Source: Cryptomeria japonica (taxonomy: Eukaryota; Streptophyta; Pinopsida; Cupressales; Cupressaceae). Taken from it: a stretch of 64,000 bases of DNA. Shown here piece after piece: positions 24,480 to 37,028 of this stretch. Under the pieces are notes generated by a model. That model had not been told where the DNA came from. It made no database searches and worked only from the letters and a program-made list of their open reading frames with translations. A program made the position numbers and the translations under genes. The DNA lies in NCBI RefSeq assembly GCF_030272615.1, contig NC_081405.1, positions 19,986,547 to 20,050,546 on the forward strand, written 5' to 3'. Position 1 is the first letter of the stretch. Every line of letters starts with the position of its first letter.

Positions 24480-24749
24480 TTTCTTTCAAAAAGATGTGGA
24501 AAAGAACCTAGCAAAAGAGAGGCAACATTTAGAGATAAATAACATTGTTACCAAAAAAAATCACAAACATCCAAAAATTACAATGACTGTATAACTGTAT
24601 TTTATTTACAGTCAAAATAGATGACTCTAAAATTAAAATTTTTAATTGGTTGTGTATTTTTTTAAGTTTTTAACTTCAAATTTAAATTTAAATGAAATAC
24701 TTTAATACACATTGACATTACACAGTTGACAGTCATTTCAAATGACTAT

Positions 24750-26090
24750 GAGTATTTCACAATTGACTGTGTAATACACAGTCATTAATTACAATGTACA
24801 TTAATGATTAATGTATTACACAGTCATCAGTCATTTGAAAATGACTATGTATTACACAGTCATTTCAAAATTTCAAATGACCGTGTATTACACAGTCATC
24901 AGTCATTTGAAAATGACTGTGTATTACACAGTCATCAGTCATTTGAAATTTTGAAATGACTGTAATGACTGTGTATTACACAGTCATTTGAAAATGACTG
25001 TGTAATACACAGTCATTTGGAAATGACTGTGTATTACACAGTCATTTCAAATGACTGATGACTGTGTAATACACAGTCATTTGAAAATGAATGTGTATTA
25101 CACAGTCATTTGAAATGACTGTGACTGTGTAATGATGACTGTGTAATACACAGTCATTTGAAAATTTGAAATGACTGTGTATTACACAGTCATTTGAAAA
25201 TTGAAATGACTGTGACTGTGTAATACACAGTCATTTGAAATGACTGTGACTGTGTAATGATGACTGTGTAATACACAGTCATTTGAAAATTTGAAATGAC
25301 TGTGTATTACACAGTCATTTGAAAATTGAAATGACTGTGATTGTGTAATGATGACTGTGTAATACACAGTCATTTGAAAATTTGAAATGACTGTGTATTA
25401 CACAGTCATTTGAAATGACTGTGACTGTGTAATACACAGTCATTTTCAAATGACTGTGTATTACACAGTCATTTCAAATGACTGATGACTGTGTAATACA
25501 CAGTCATTTGAAATGACTGTAAATTGTAATTACTAATTACTAATGATTGTGTATTACACAGTCATTTGAAATGACTGTGACTGTGTAATACACAGTCATT
25601 TGAAATGACTAAGACTGTGTAATACACAGTCATTTTCAAATGACTGTGTATTACACAGTCTTAGTCATTCGAAATAAAACAATACAAAAAGATACCTGGT
25701 TGTGCGTGCAAATGCAAACAATACAGTCATTTTGACTGTGTAATACACAGTCATTTCAAATGACTGTGTATTACACAGTCAAAATGACTGTGTATTTGAA
25801 ATAAAACAATACAAAAAGATACCTGGTCGTGCGTGCAAATGCAAACAATGCAGTCATTTTGACTGTGTAATACACAGTCATTTCAAATGACTGTGTATTA
25901 CACAGTCAAAATGACTGTGTATTCGAAATAAAACAATACAAAAAGATACCTGGTCGTGCGTGCAAATGCAAACAATACAGTCATTTTGACTGTGTAATAC
26001 ACAGTCATTTCAAATGACTGTGTATTACACAGTCAAAATGACTGTGTATTCGAAATGAAACAATACAAAAAGATACCTGGTCGTGCGTGC
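24750..26090. repeat. array of about 40 GACTGTGTAATACACAGTC palindromes
   Basis: The palindrome (9 bp arms around one base) occurs in both orientations, linked by ATTTGAAAT spacers that are themselves near-palindromic. From about 25680 it forms higher-order repeats of 127 bp containing AATACAAAAAGATACCTGGT (starts 25681, 25808, 25935, 26062). The array lies between the transposase start and the right end of the intact hAT. Frames across it are artefacts. Confidence 0.9.
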
Positions 26091-26392
26091 AAATGCAAAC
26101 CCTATGCAAATCGCGTGGCGTTTTTTGCCTTCCGGAGTCGCGCGAGCCGCGAAATGGAATAAAGACTTCGGTTTTTTTTTTGCCTGCGACTTAAGTCGCG
26201 TTTTTCTCGCATTTTGTGCCGCGTTTCGGGCGGGTTTTGGCCATTAACGGCGATTATTTGCCAAAAAAATCGCGGCGAGTATATAAAAAAATCGTCCCGA
26301 GTATTTCCGCGATTAACTCGCGCGGGATTATGGATCGCGATTACTCGCGAGTTTTTGAATTGCTCGCCGAGTTTTTCATCTATGGGGTAAAC

Positions 26393-26677
26393 GATTAAAC
26401 GCACAGAACATAATGGAAATATATTAAATAACCAGTCTCTGTATTAATTCAACAGTCCATGTACATCAAGTGCTTATAACATTAAACCCAGATACGACTA
26501 TCATGATCCTACTTCGAAGGAAAGGTATGCAATATATAATACCCGAAGGGGTGAGACCAACCGTCGCGTCCAACTGCCCTTCGGGACAACTAACTAACTG
26601 ACTGCCATAACTCATTATTATCGACGACAACATAAACATAATATGACAACATAACATAATGATTATTCCCGGCAACA
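26393..26677 (-). repeat. left LTR of element D (major part)
   Basis: Matches 29548-29708 over its second half, ending GATTATTCCCGGCAACA. The first 22 bases (21623-21644) lie on the far side of the hAT insertion. Confidence 0.82.
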
Positions 26678-26690
26678 TCATCCCCCCCAA

Positions 26691-28225
26691 GAAAAGAAGT
26701 CGTCTCCGGACGACTTGATACAAAATAGAGATGACATTAAACAGAACTATTGATGCCAGTCGAGCCCGGAACTTATACACCTGCTCTGTCCTCACTTGAA
26801 AACCCTTTTCTGCTACCATCCTATGCTCAAGTGCGGATGTCACCATTATTGCTTCTGCAAGAGTTCTTTTTTGTTTTTGTTTTTTCCCTTGACAGCACAA
26901 TCCTCCTGTGCCTAAACCAAACTTGTCTGCAAAACACACTTTTCAGTCTCAACCTCCACCAACTGCTACTCAAATGATACTGTCTCTCTAGCCAATTTGT
27001 CCTCGATAGCCACCCGTGCTGCCCTCGTGGCATCCAACTCCTGGGTAGGCTGAGCTAAGTCTCACGCTACTACAGCCTCCAACCTGGTGGTTAGCTCCTC
27101 CCGAGCCCTCTGTGCATCCACCAAGGCAACCTCACGTCCAGCCGAGACATACTCCAAGTTCCTCAAGCGTACCATTCCTGCCTAGAGGTGGCCACAACGG
27201 CACAACCCTCTGGCACAAAGGCTAGGAGACACCTCAAATCCTCCATCACACTCCCCAAAGGCTAATAAACTGAACTGAATAACTCCCTGGTACCGTACAA
27301 CTTCGCGTGCCTGCAATGCCATACCAATGCTAAGCTTCAGGCTTCTTTCTCACAGTACGGGACAACCCAACACTTACCGTGCCTTCTCTGATGCCCTTCG
27401 CCCAACTCAAAAAGTGTATTGTAGCTCAAAAATAAGCTGGGGGTCTGGGGGTAGTGCCCCCAACAGGGTCTGGGGTAGCGCCCCACCAGGGTCGAGGGGC
27501 AACGCCCTGTCGTAGTACAGGGCGAGGCCGAGGGGCAGCGCCCCCACCGCCAACACCAATTTACAATCCTCAGAACAACACGAAAGTCCATGGCGTGCAT
27601 CATTTCTGTGATATTTTAAGATGTCAAAAACCCTTCTTCTCCACTCTAATATTTTCAGCGTCCTGGCTCCAAATGTCATCGAATGATTTTTCAATCTGGT
27701 CGTCGTCATTTTTTTTTTTTCCACTGTAATGTCCTCGATGGCACCCTAGCCATACAACCTCCCCATACGGTCAACAACAGCACTGACACCTCCAATCATA
27801 CGGCCACCTTCCCATGCGGTCAACACCCCTCCACCGTACGGATCACCCCATACGAAATACATGACCAACCGTCTACCATACACACCGTACGGGTCTCCTT
27901 CTGCACATCGAACGCTTAACTACCTTCTGGATGGCTGTGTATGGCTGCGTATGCCTTCCCTGTACTTGCGCGTTGCATTGTTGGGTGGAGTGCGTGTTTG
28001 TGTGTCTATGCGTTTGGGCAGGGGCTGCTGCGTCTGCAGGTGTTTATGTCTTTGGCTGTGCTTTATGCCTTGCAGTGGCGGTGGTATCCACCACACGGTG
28101 TTCCCACCGTCGGTGTTGCCACCGCACGGTGGTTCCACCACCGGTGGCCTCACTGTCAGTGTTGCCACCGCACGGTGGTCCCACCGTACGGTGATTCCAC
28201 TGTGGTTTTATTCTTCTTTTTTATG
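26691..28225. repeat. 3' non-coding part of element D with GC-rich and palindromic repeats
   Basis: 27450-27550 holds inverted GGGGGC..GCGCCCC and CGAGGGGCA-type repeats, similar to 14815-14930. 27750-27900 has recurring CCRTACGG motifs. 28080-28200 holds CCACCGCACGGTGG (28119-28132 and 28165-28178) and CCACCGTACGGTG (28181-28193). Overlapping open frames here reflect base composition, not genes. Confidence 0.6.
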
Positions 28226-29464
28226 TCATACGGATCGTACGGATTTTTTTTTATTATTATTTTTCCAAGTGTCCAGATTCGGCTCAGGTTTCGTGCCTCT
28301 GGGATCGCCCTTTCTCGGTTTGCCTTGCCCGATAGTCTCCCGCTTTGGTCCCGTGCCTCTCGAGTCGCCTGCCTGGCCTCTCAGGTCCCCTTCCATTCTA
28401 TCGGGTTCCCCTCCGGACTCTCGGGTGTCCTTCCGGCCTCTCGGGTCCCCTGTGCGCTTCTCGTGGTAGGGTTTCAATTTGGACCCGTTGGTGGCAAGTC
28501 TATTTTCAATGGCCATCCGAAGACCTAAAACCACAATTTCTACAGGGAACACAGTCTCCTTCCCGTACATAAGAAGAAGAAGAAGAATAAAGATTTTGAA
28601 GGTTGTGGCCTTCCACACAGGGTTCCAATCGTTGCCGACACAAATGATCTTGGGATTATCAACGTCACCGAGGTTTGGGGCGTCTCCCTTCCAATATTCT
28701 CTATATTCTACCAAGTACACCTCCTCTGTTACTTTCTCTGGTTCCTCTACTTCGAGCCTATAGCTCTGGAACATTTCGTAATCCTCCATCTGCCAGTGGA
28801 AGAGCCCATTCAATGACCCCGTCTCATCCTCAGAGCACTCTCCTAGTTTGAGAATCCCTTCGTCGTTGGGCTCCCTGCAACCCCTTCCTTCATCCCTCAG
28901 GTCGCCTTTTCCTTCACCCTCTGATTCCGAAGATGATGCCAGTTCCTCACTAACCAACTGCGTCCCAAGGTCTATGATAAACTTCCTTCCTCCATTCTAG
29001 ATAGACAGAGTGTTCTTCTTCCAGTTGTGGGTGGCCTTGGCTGCCACCAGCCACCCTCTTCCTAAGATCGCATCATACCCTTTTTTCTTTAGTGGGATTA
29101 CCACGAAGTCTAGTATGAAGGGTTGCGTCCCGATGGTAACTTGTTGGCCCATCAGTGTCCCAATGGGTTTGATTCCATGTTGATCTGCTCCTAGCAAATT
29201 GAACGTAGATGGCCACAGCATCGGCTTCCCCAGCTTCTGCCAGGTCTCTTCTGGAAGAACATTCACCCCTGATCCACCATCAACGATGGTATCAGTTAGA
29301 ATGGTGCCAAGGATACCCATCTCCACAACGGTCGGGTTCCTTCCAGTGTTAACTGCCAGCAGCATGGGGTCTATTGCAGACCCCCCAGGAACATCTATAC
29401 GATGGTTGGTATTGGTGCGTGGTTGGGAGAGATTATTTAGTAACGCCGTTCGTAATTGAGGCAT
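28226..29464 (-). pseudogene. gypsy protease joined to an integrase C-terminus (pol relic)
   Basis: The 29464-28997 frame is a retropepsin-like domain: TIVDGGSGVNVLPEETW has the catalytic D-G-G/S region and YDAILGRGWL is the distal conserved segment. After a stop, the 28957-28226 frame starts with an acidic linker and the pre-RT motif PKIICVGNDWNPV. Near 28570-28590, at a GAAGAAGAA tract, it passes directly into YGKETVFPVEIVVLGLRMAI, the end of a gypsy integrase. Reverse transcriptase, RNase H and most of integrase are therefore deleted. The tail is low-complexity GDPRG-type sequence. Confidence 0.8.
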
Positions 29465-29547
29465 TGTCTAAAGGAGGTCATGTACCTTCACAGGCACCTC
29501 CAGTTTTAATTTTAAAATTTGATTTAGTATAGCATCCTAAATGCCCT

Positions 29548-29708
29548 AAGGAAAGGTATGCAATATATAATACCCAAAGGGGTGCGACCAACCGTCGCGT
29601 CCAACTGCCCTTCGGGACGACTAACTAACTGACTGTCGTAACTCATTATTACCGATGACAACATAAACATAATATGTCAACATAACATAATGATTATTCC
29701 CGACAACA
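29548..29708 (-). repeat. truncated right LTR of element D
   Basis: Begins AAGGAAAGGTATGCAATATA and ends ATTATTCCCGACAACA. The remaining LTR sequence and any primer-binding site are missing. Confidence 0.82.
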
Positions 29709-31585
29709 GTTGTTAACTCTATTAAGGGTTTAGGAGAAAAGATTGAGGAGTCTAGAATTGTTCAGAAAATTTTGAGGTCTCTTTCTTTGCATTTTGATGC
29801 AAAGGTTTCAGTGATTGAAGAGATGACAAAACTTAATAAGTTAACTGTTGATAAGCTTCATGGCATTCTAATAGCGTATGATATGAGGAAAAACTCTGAT
29901 TCTTCATTCAAAAGGGAGGCAGCCTTCAAAGCTTCGAATAAAGGAAAAGATAAATTGTATATATCTAGTGAAAGTTCCGATGAAGAATTTGATTCTGATG
30001 AAGCACATTTTATGAGGAAGTTGAAGAAAGGTTATGGTAAATATAAAGGCAAGTTGCCTTTCAAATTCTTTAATTGTGGTAAGGTAGGACATTTTGCAGC
30101 TAAATGTTCATATGAAAAAAGTAAAGACAGCAACTATGAAAAAAAGCCTAAGTTCAATAAGTTGAAGTATGAGGGAAAAGAGAAGAAGTCTCAAAAATAC
30201 AAAACGAGTCTATTCAAAAGAAGAAAGTTGTTCATCCAATGTTAGTGACATCTCAAGAAGAGAATGAGGTGAAAACCAAGACATCTCAAGCTCTTGAAGA
30301 AGCAGAAAAATTGATAGGTGATTTGAAGTTTCAAGTTGAAGAAGCAAAGAAAATAGAAGAAGAGATTAGAAATCAGCTTAAGTTCAAGGAAGAAAACTAT
30401 GGAAGACTTGAAGCTGGAATTGTTTCACTTAGAAAGTTAGATAAATCTTTGACGCAGCTGAAGCATGAGAAGATAAATAAAAAAATCTCATGTCTTTGGA
30501 CAAAGTCATTGGCTCACAAAGATTGTTTGCTGATAAAGGTGGAGTTGGTCCTAAAAAGGGTGAAAATTATAAGTCTACAAAAGAAGAACAGCAGAAGACC
30601 AACATTGATGGCACAATGGATTCATCATCAAAAATAAAAAATGACGCTTTCAAAAGGCCTCCTATCTCAAGGCAAGCACATATGACCAGGTTTAACAATT
30701 CTTTCTTTTATGGTTATTGTTTCTCTTGCAATTATTTTGGACACAAAGCGTTCAACTGTAGAATGTTTGCAAGAAACAACTTCAGATTTATGAATAAGAA
30801 CTCTTTTGCTCCTCCAAGGAACTACAATGTTATATGTTATAAATGTAATAACTTTGGTCACACTGCAAAAGTTTGTAAAAGTGGTATGGCAGATTCCTCT
30901 AAGGAGAACACGAAGGTTGAAAAAGAGGGCAAAGCAAAGGAGGTCACTTAGATGTGCAGGAAGAAGGAGAAATAAGTTTTAGAAGAGTCCTTGATTGTGC
31001 AAAGGCAAACAACCTTTCTTGCATAGAATGAAAAGAACATATGGTATGTTGACAGTGTTTGTTCTAGGCATATGACTAGAGACAAGATCAAGTTTCTCAC
31101 TCTCAAGAATACTAATGGAGGTAAGGTTAGTTTTGGTGGCAATAAATCTGCAAAAATCAAAGGTATAGGTACAATTGTTTAAGATGATGGTGAGACCAAA
31201 GTTGAAAATGTTTTATATGTAAAAGGTCTGAAACATAATCTATATAGTGTGAGTCAATTGTGTGATCAAGGACACACTTTAGTTTTCAATTCAGAGTGTT
31301 GTGAAATCAATAAAGACAGTAAACATATTGCTGATGCATGTAGGGATTCTAACAATCTATACATTCTTGATGATATCAGAAGTGAGAAGTTGGGAGTGAT
31401 TCCACTCCATCTTTGAAGTGTTGTTCTACCTCAAGAGGAATTTTCATTGTCGTATTCTATTAGCCCCATTTCAGTTATGCAGGTTGGTTTCAATCATTAA
31501 TGTCAAAGGGGGAGTAGTAAGTCAAAGGGAGCAGTATTATTTCAAAGTTTTTTTTGTCTCAAGTTGGTTGCTTGCCATCAATCAC

Positions 31586-31597
31586 AAAGGGGGAGAT
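31586..31597 (+). promoter_or_regulatory. polypurine tract of element E
   Basis: AAAGGGGGAGAT lies directly before the 3' LTR start TGTTGG at 31598. Confidence 0.8.
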
Positions 31598-33835
31598 TGT
31601 TGGATATTTTGTCATTGATGTCAAAGGACGACGATCAAAGTTGTTTAGCAATTATTTGTTTGAAATATATTTGGTTGCTAAGTTGAGCTACTTGGTTGCT
31701 AGGTTGAGCTACTTGGTTGTCTGGTTAAGCTACCTAGTTGTCTACTTGAGCTACTTGGCTATGTGTTTGAGCTATGTGGTTGTCAACTTGAGCTGACTGC
31801 TTGTCCAAGTCACCTACTTGCTGTCAACTTCTCTTGCCAGTCATTTTTGAAGGTTGACTCTTCTAAACAGCCAACAAGTAAATAAAAAGGCATGATTCAT
31901 GGGCTGCGTTAGAATTGACGTTTTCTTTATTTCCTTCATCTTCCTCTATGTGCAATGGTTTATTTCTGACAACAAGTGTTTAGTAACATTTTTTATGTGA
32001 GTGGAAAGTCTATTTTTGGAGGCGGCTTTACTTGGAATAAGAACACAACAAGATCATTAACAAGGCAAGCTCAATACATGTATAGTGGATGCATAGCACT
32101 TAATATATGCCTTCCACCTATTCGTGAAACGTCTGCCGCTAGTCAGGCTTTAACGCACAGAGCATATGGATAGTGTGCGTGGAGCAAGTAATAAGTAAGA
32201 ATGTGTTGAACGAGTATTATGAAGTGATACCAAGATGTGAGTCTAAAGCTTTATATGTCACTCTAGTGTTTTTAAAAGTAGAGTGTTGCTGAATATCGTG
32301 TGTGTGTTAAGTTATAATTGTGTAGTGTCGAATACATACAGGGTGTGCAACACACAAAAAGATATAGAGGTGTGCAAGTAGCAGAACTGAGTAGAGAAAC
32401 AAAAAGTCCTAAAGGAATGAAAAATTTAAGTGAGCTTATCGTGGTATGAGCGTTGAAGGTATCAAGCATCAGTCTTAAGACTTTCAGTTTTGGTTTATGA
32501 CATATGGTATGAATTACAAATCAGAGTAGAGTATTGTTGATGTGCTTTCATGCACATGTGAACACAGAATAAAATACCTAAAGGTACCTTATCCTCTCTT
32601 GAGCAAAGTTTCCCGACTGTTGAAGATCTCGCCGAAGGATCAGTCGAGGCAACTCCAAGGTTCTTGTATGTAGGTTCTCTACTCGTGGATAAGCTCTTTG
32701 TGGTATGATGTGATTTTGTTGGAATCACAAGGGGACTTACACTTGATGACTAAACGTCTGATTTGTTTTGAATATTGCTGGAACATAGGATTTCACTACC
32801 CTAGATTTTTTGAAAAAAAGGAAAAAAGGATGAGGGCGAGGAAAGGATCTAATTCTGACACTAAGAATGTAGGAGCAATGAATGATCTTTGATGAAATTC
32901 TAACTAAGTCTTGTTTTGACATCCCAGGACCATCTCCACAAGATTAGTGCGATCTTCGAAGGAAAGCTTTATGATGTTCAGATCATTGCTACAGGCATAG
33001 ACACCATCAAATTGATGCATATCAGTGAAGAAGCGACAACTGAAATTAAGCTTAAGCTGAATGATTCCAGTTGACTACACAAGGCAAGTCTGCAATCAAC
33101 AAACTGCTAGTAGTATGGATATACAAATTTCACCATCAATCAAACACATTTCTTCCACTCGTCTAATAACATGAAATCAAATCTAAGAAGTATAGAGACC
33201 ATGCAAATTGTTGAATCGACCCATAGATTTCACCATTTCTTCAATGAAGTTTTACAAGCCTTTTACAACAACATCTTGGCAACAATCTTTGCCTTCTCTT
33301 TCTATTCTGATCTAGTTGCTATACTATTAACTGACTATTCACTATTTCTAACTATTCACCTTCTAACTACTGACTAACTATTGTCTATTAGCTAACCATT
33401 AGCCTTTACAAATGAGGAGCCAAGGCCCTCAATACAATTCAATGGCTCAAATCAATTTGAGATCAATGGCTGAGATTTTACAATGAAAACCCTAATTAGG
33501 GTTTGTTACAACAAACTCAATTCTAGCCAATGAAATAATTGCATTATTTGGACACATGTCTTCTCTGGAATATTCGACCAATGGATAACCGGGGTAGGTA
33601 CATCGAAGTTAGTGCCATCTTTGATGAGTCAGGTACATTGAATCTGGATACGCTGAGGTGGACAAATCCGATTGGAGGAGTGATGATTGGGATGCCACCT
33701 TGTCTGACACTTGCAACTTGGTAGATATTCAATTTGATGATGATGGGAAGCTAACTTTAGTTAACTCTTTTGAAATTGTCTTGCTCTAACCTCCTTTGTC
33801 TTTGATGTGCAGGATGGATGGTGTACCTTTCCTTG

Positions 33836-33960
33836 GAATGCTGGACTGGAAGATGTCATCCCTGATGATGCTAGACTGGAGAAGGTTGTCCTTGTTGATG
33901 CTGGATTGGAGGAGGTCATCCTTGATGATGTTGGACTGGAGGAGGTTGTCCTTGCCCTGG
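33836..33960. repeat. tandem repeat of 33-36 bp in element A
   Basis: About four units of the type CTGGACTGGAGGAGGTCATC CTTGATGATG. They give long frames on both strands that I regard as artefacts. Confidence 0.8.
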
Positions 33961-34109
33961 CCTGGTCTTCTTTCATCTGCAAGACAAACCAAAAGATGAT
34001 TAAGGACACATAATAAATTTATTTCAACGTAGCATTTTCTACCTTAAATCATCAACAAGAAGATGTTAAAATAAAGCTTGCTCAATATTCTCCTCAGGGA
34101 TAGGCCCTA

Positions 34110-36600
34110 TAAGGATTTCGCCTTGGACCCTCTGGAAGGGTCAGGAGCGAAATTTGCATTCTTGGCTCAAATTGTTCTCACTTTGCAACCGTACTTTCTT
34201 AGATACATGCCCAAGGATGCCCTCATTCTCAACCAACACCAATCTTGATGCAAATTTGGGGCAAAAGAGAGGTTTTTAAGAATTTCGCTCTGGACCCTTT
34301 GGAAGGGTCAGGAGCGAAATTCACTTTTTAGGACAAAATCTATCATGTTTCCTCTCCAAAATACCTTCCAAGGCGAGAACACACTAGTTTTCCTTCCTCT
34401 AGAGCCCAGGGATCCACGCCTTGACCTCTATCATGAGCAATTTGAGTGAAATTGGGAATTTCGCTCTGGACCCTCTGGAAGGGTCATGAGCGAAATTCAC
34501 CTTTTAGGTCACAACTCTTCATTTTCTTCACTTCAATTCATCTTGCAGGGCAAAGTAACATCATTTCAACCTCAACTACGCCTTAGGACTCCTAGTCTTG
34601 ACTTGACACAAGGAGGAAATAAGTAGATGAAGAATTTTTCTCTGGACCCTTTGGAAGGGTCAGGAGCGAAATTCTCATTTTGAGCTCATTTCTTCATTCT
34701 TTCAACCTCAATCAACTTCAAAAGGAAAGGACACACCTTCTCACTCCCATCCACGCCATAAAAACCAAAAGTTTGACTTGATCCAAGGAGAAAATGATGG
34801 ATTTGAAGAATTTCGCTCTAGACCCTTTGGAAGGGTCAGAAGCGAAATTCTTGTTTTTGCTTAATTCCTTCCAATTCATTGATTACTAGCAACTCAAGGT
34901 CAATCCTGAGGACATCTCCAATCTCAACTTACTCCGATCCACACTTGACTTAGCATAAACTTGAGATAAAAGAGAGTCTTGGAGGATTTCGCTCTGGACC
35001 CTTTGGAAGGGTCAGGAGCGAATTTCTTCCTCTAGCCCAAAATCATCATTTTTGGAGAGAACAATCAATTCAAGGGCAATCTCAAGGGCATCCCTCGCCT
35101 TAGTCTAGGCATGGCTTGGCACAAATTTTGGAGAAAATGATGGGTTTTAGGATTTTCGCTCTGAACCCTTTGGAAGGGTCAGGAGCGAAAATCTTGTTTT
35201 AGGCTCACTCCTCCATCATTTCAACTTGAATCCACCTTAAAAGGCAAGAAAACACTTCTCCTCTCACATCCAAGTTATAGAAACCCAAGTTTGACTTGAT
35301 TTTGCTAAGAAAATAAGGGTTTTTAGGAATTTCGCTCTCGACCCTTTGGAAGGGTCAGGAGCACAATTCACTTTTTAGACCAAAATCATCATTCTTTCAA
35401 ACCCAATCTTCATTGCAAGGTAAAATCTCATCTCTCTTCGCCCTAGGAACAAGGTTTTAAGCTCAAGCAAGGTAAAAAATATAGGTTTGTAAGGAATTTC
35501 GCTCTGGACCCTTTGGAAGGGTCAGGAGCAAAATTTCGTTCCTTGGCTAAAACACTCATTCCTCAACTCTTTCAAACGTCCTTAAGGGTTTCAATATGCC
35601 CATTCTCTCTTTCAACATACCTTGGACATCAAAATTTGGCCAAATAAGGAAAGAAATGAGGTCTAGGAGGATTTTCACTCTGGACCCTTTGGAAGGGTCA
35701 AGAGCGAAAATCTCATTCTTGACTTGATCCTTCATCTTTTCAACTCCAATCTTCTCTGGAAGGTAACAAAACATCATTCTTCACCCAGGAGACAAGGTTT
35801 GTGGTCTAAGCAAGGTCAAAAAAATAGGCTTGCAAGGAATTTCGCTCTGGACCCTTTGGAAGGGTCAGGAGCGAAATTCACCTTCTTGGCTAGAATCCTT
35901 CATTTTTTCAAAGCTTTCAAACATTTCCAACATCCAAACATGTCCACTCTTCCCTTCAAGATGCCTTACAAATCAAAAATTTGGTCAAATAAGGCAAGAA
36001 ATGAGTCTTAGGTTGATTTTTGCTCTAGACCCTTTGGAAGGGTCAGGAGCGAAAATCACCATTTGGGCTTGATTGTTCATTTTTCAAACTTCAATTTTCT
36101 CTTGGAGGCAAATATAGATCGTTTTCCATCTAAGGAGCAAGGTTTCAAGCTAAAACAAGGGAGCAAATGAAGTTTATAGGGAATTTCGCTCTGGACCCTT
36201 TGGAAGGGTCAGAAGCGAAATTCTCTTTTTGAGCTAAAATCTTGATTCTTCAAAGCCTCTAACTCCCTCTCAAGGCAAAAACATACCCATTCAACCTCCA
36301 TCAAGCCAACGCCTAGCCAAAATAAGGAAAAAAACAAGGGTTATAAGGATTTTCGCTCTGGACCCTTTGGAAGGGTCAGGAGCGAAAATCATGTTTTGAC
36401 CTTGATTCTTGATTTTTCAAACTCTAATCTTCCTTGGGAGGCAAACATAGATACTTCCTCATGCATCTCCATCTTGATCCTGACTTTGGCTAAAGGAAAA
36501 ATTAATGTTTTCAAGAATTTCGCTCTGGACCCTTTGGAAGGGCCAGGAGCGAAATTCGCTTTGGACCCTTTGGAAGGGTTAGGAACGAAATTTGACATTT
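34110..36600. repeat. array of 16 long hairpins, spacing about 172 bp, in element A
   Basis: Each hairpin has arms GAATTTCGCTCTGGACCC and GGGTCAGGAGCGAAATTC around TTTGGAA. Arms are about 19 bp with one internal mismatch pair. Copies lie near 34117, 34281, 34457, 34630, 34805, 34983, 35152, 35327, 35494, 35670, 35838, 36013, 36182, 36350, 36514 and 36557. The intervening 125-130 bp are related but far more diverged, so the hairpin is the conserved part. Frames reading LDPLEGSGAKF come from it and are not coding. Confidence 0.95.
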
Positions 36601-37011
36601 TGGACTCTCCGTCAGGATCATTTTATGGAATATAACATTTAAGTATAAGTGAGTTATATTCCATATATACTGTCAGGATGTTTGAGAGTGGTTTCGGACC
36701 TCCAGGAATTATATTGCAAAATCTAGTTTTTGGAGGATTCTTCAGTTTTCCAAACTTAGTCAAATTTCAGGATTAGGACATTCCAGACTTAGCCAAATTT
36801 CAGGATCAGGACATTCCAGACTTAGCCAAATTTCAGGGCATTTGAAGATCAGGATGACATTCCAGACTTCATCACTCACCAACTTGACCTAGCTCAAGCA
36901 AAGCCTGCTATCCAAGTGATCCCCTTGGCGACACTCAAAAAGCAAAGGCTAACAGACAAAACTCTAAAACCCAGAAAGCAAAACCCCACAAAGCAAAAAA
37001 AAAGCAAGGGT

Positions 37012-37028
37012 CCCCATTTGCAATGGGG
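37012..37028. repeat. terminal hairpin of element A
   Basis: CCCCATTTGCAATGGGG, 7 bp arms, lies 23 bp from the element end CACAACA. Element B has an equivalent hairpin of different sequence at the same place. Confidence 0.75.

Larger units (their letters stand above)
21645..26384 (-). mobile_element. apparently intact autonomous hAT transposon (4,740 bp)
   Basis: Perfect 18 bp terminal inverted repeats CATAGATGAAAAACTCGG (21645-21662 and 26367-26384) are flanked by the perfect 8 bp duplication GGGTAAAC (21637-21644, 26385-26392). The ends carry repeated ACTCGGC/CTCGCGAG motifs. The single gene is an uninterrupted three-exon transposase on the minus strand. Upstream of that gene lies a 1.3 kb array of palindromes. 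It is inserted in the LTR of element D. Perfect ends plus an open gene suggest a recent and possibly still mobile copy. Confidence 0.93.
21623..29708 (-). mobile_element. element D: defective Ty3/gypsy retrotransposon
   Basis: It is inserted in the gag of E with the perfect 5 bp duplication GTTGT (21618-21622, 29709-29713). The left LTR (3' LTR on the minus strand) is 21623-21644 plus 26393-26677, split by the hAT element. Only a 161 bp piece of the other LTR remains (29548-29708), about 10 differences away. A polypurine tract (TTGGGGGGGATGA on the minus strand) adjoins the left LTR at 26678-26690. The interior keeps a protease and a reverse transcriptase/integrase fusion relic. Confidence 0.85.
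21201..31416 (+). pseudogene. gag and protease remnant of Copia E (split by element D)
   Basis: The gag starts MDSHEGLAMNRAPLFNSSN, then stops. The UBN2-type segment (HDIWKKLQKTYEGDDKLKKA) runs to 21617, is interrupted by D, and resumes at 29709 (VNSIKGLGEKIEESRIVQKI). Zinc-knuckle segments follow: FNCGKVGHFAAKC near 30070 has lost its first cysteine, and two more lie near 30715 (CFSCNYFGHKAFNC) and 30835 (CYKCNNFGHTAKVC). The protease remnant near 31040 reads WYVDSVCSRHMTRD, with the catalytic DSG/DSA replaced by DSV. Coding sequence ends at about 31416, 180 bp before the 3' LTR. Several stops and frameshifts make it inactive. Confidence 0.8.

Noticed and set aside
22161-24594. Plus-strand frames over the hAT transposase
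   Set aside because: Antisense shadows of the three-exon transposase.
27337-28572. Overlapping long frames on both strands
   Set aside because: They reflect GC-rich and palindromic repeats in the untranslated part of element D, with no domain signature.
34110-36600. Regular 40 bp repeats with spacers, resembling a CRISPR array
   Set aside because: The spacers are related to each other, the repeats are long hairpins within a plant retroelement, and no cas genes exist; it is a tandem array with a 172 bp period.
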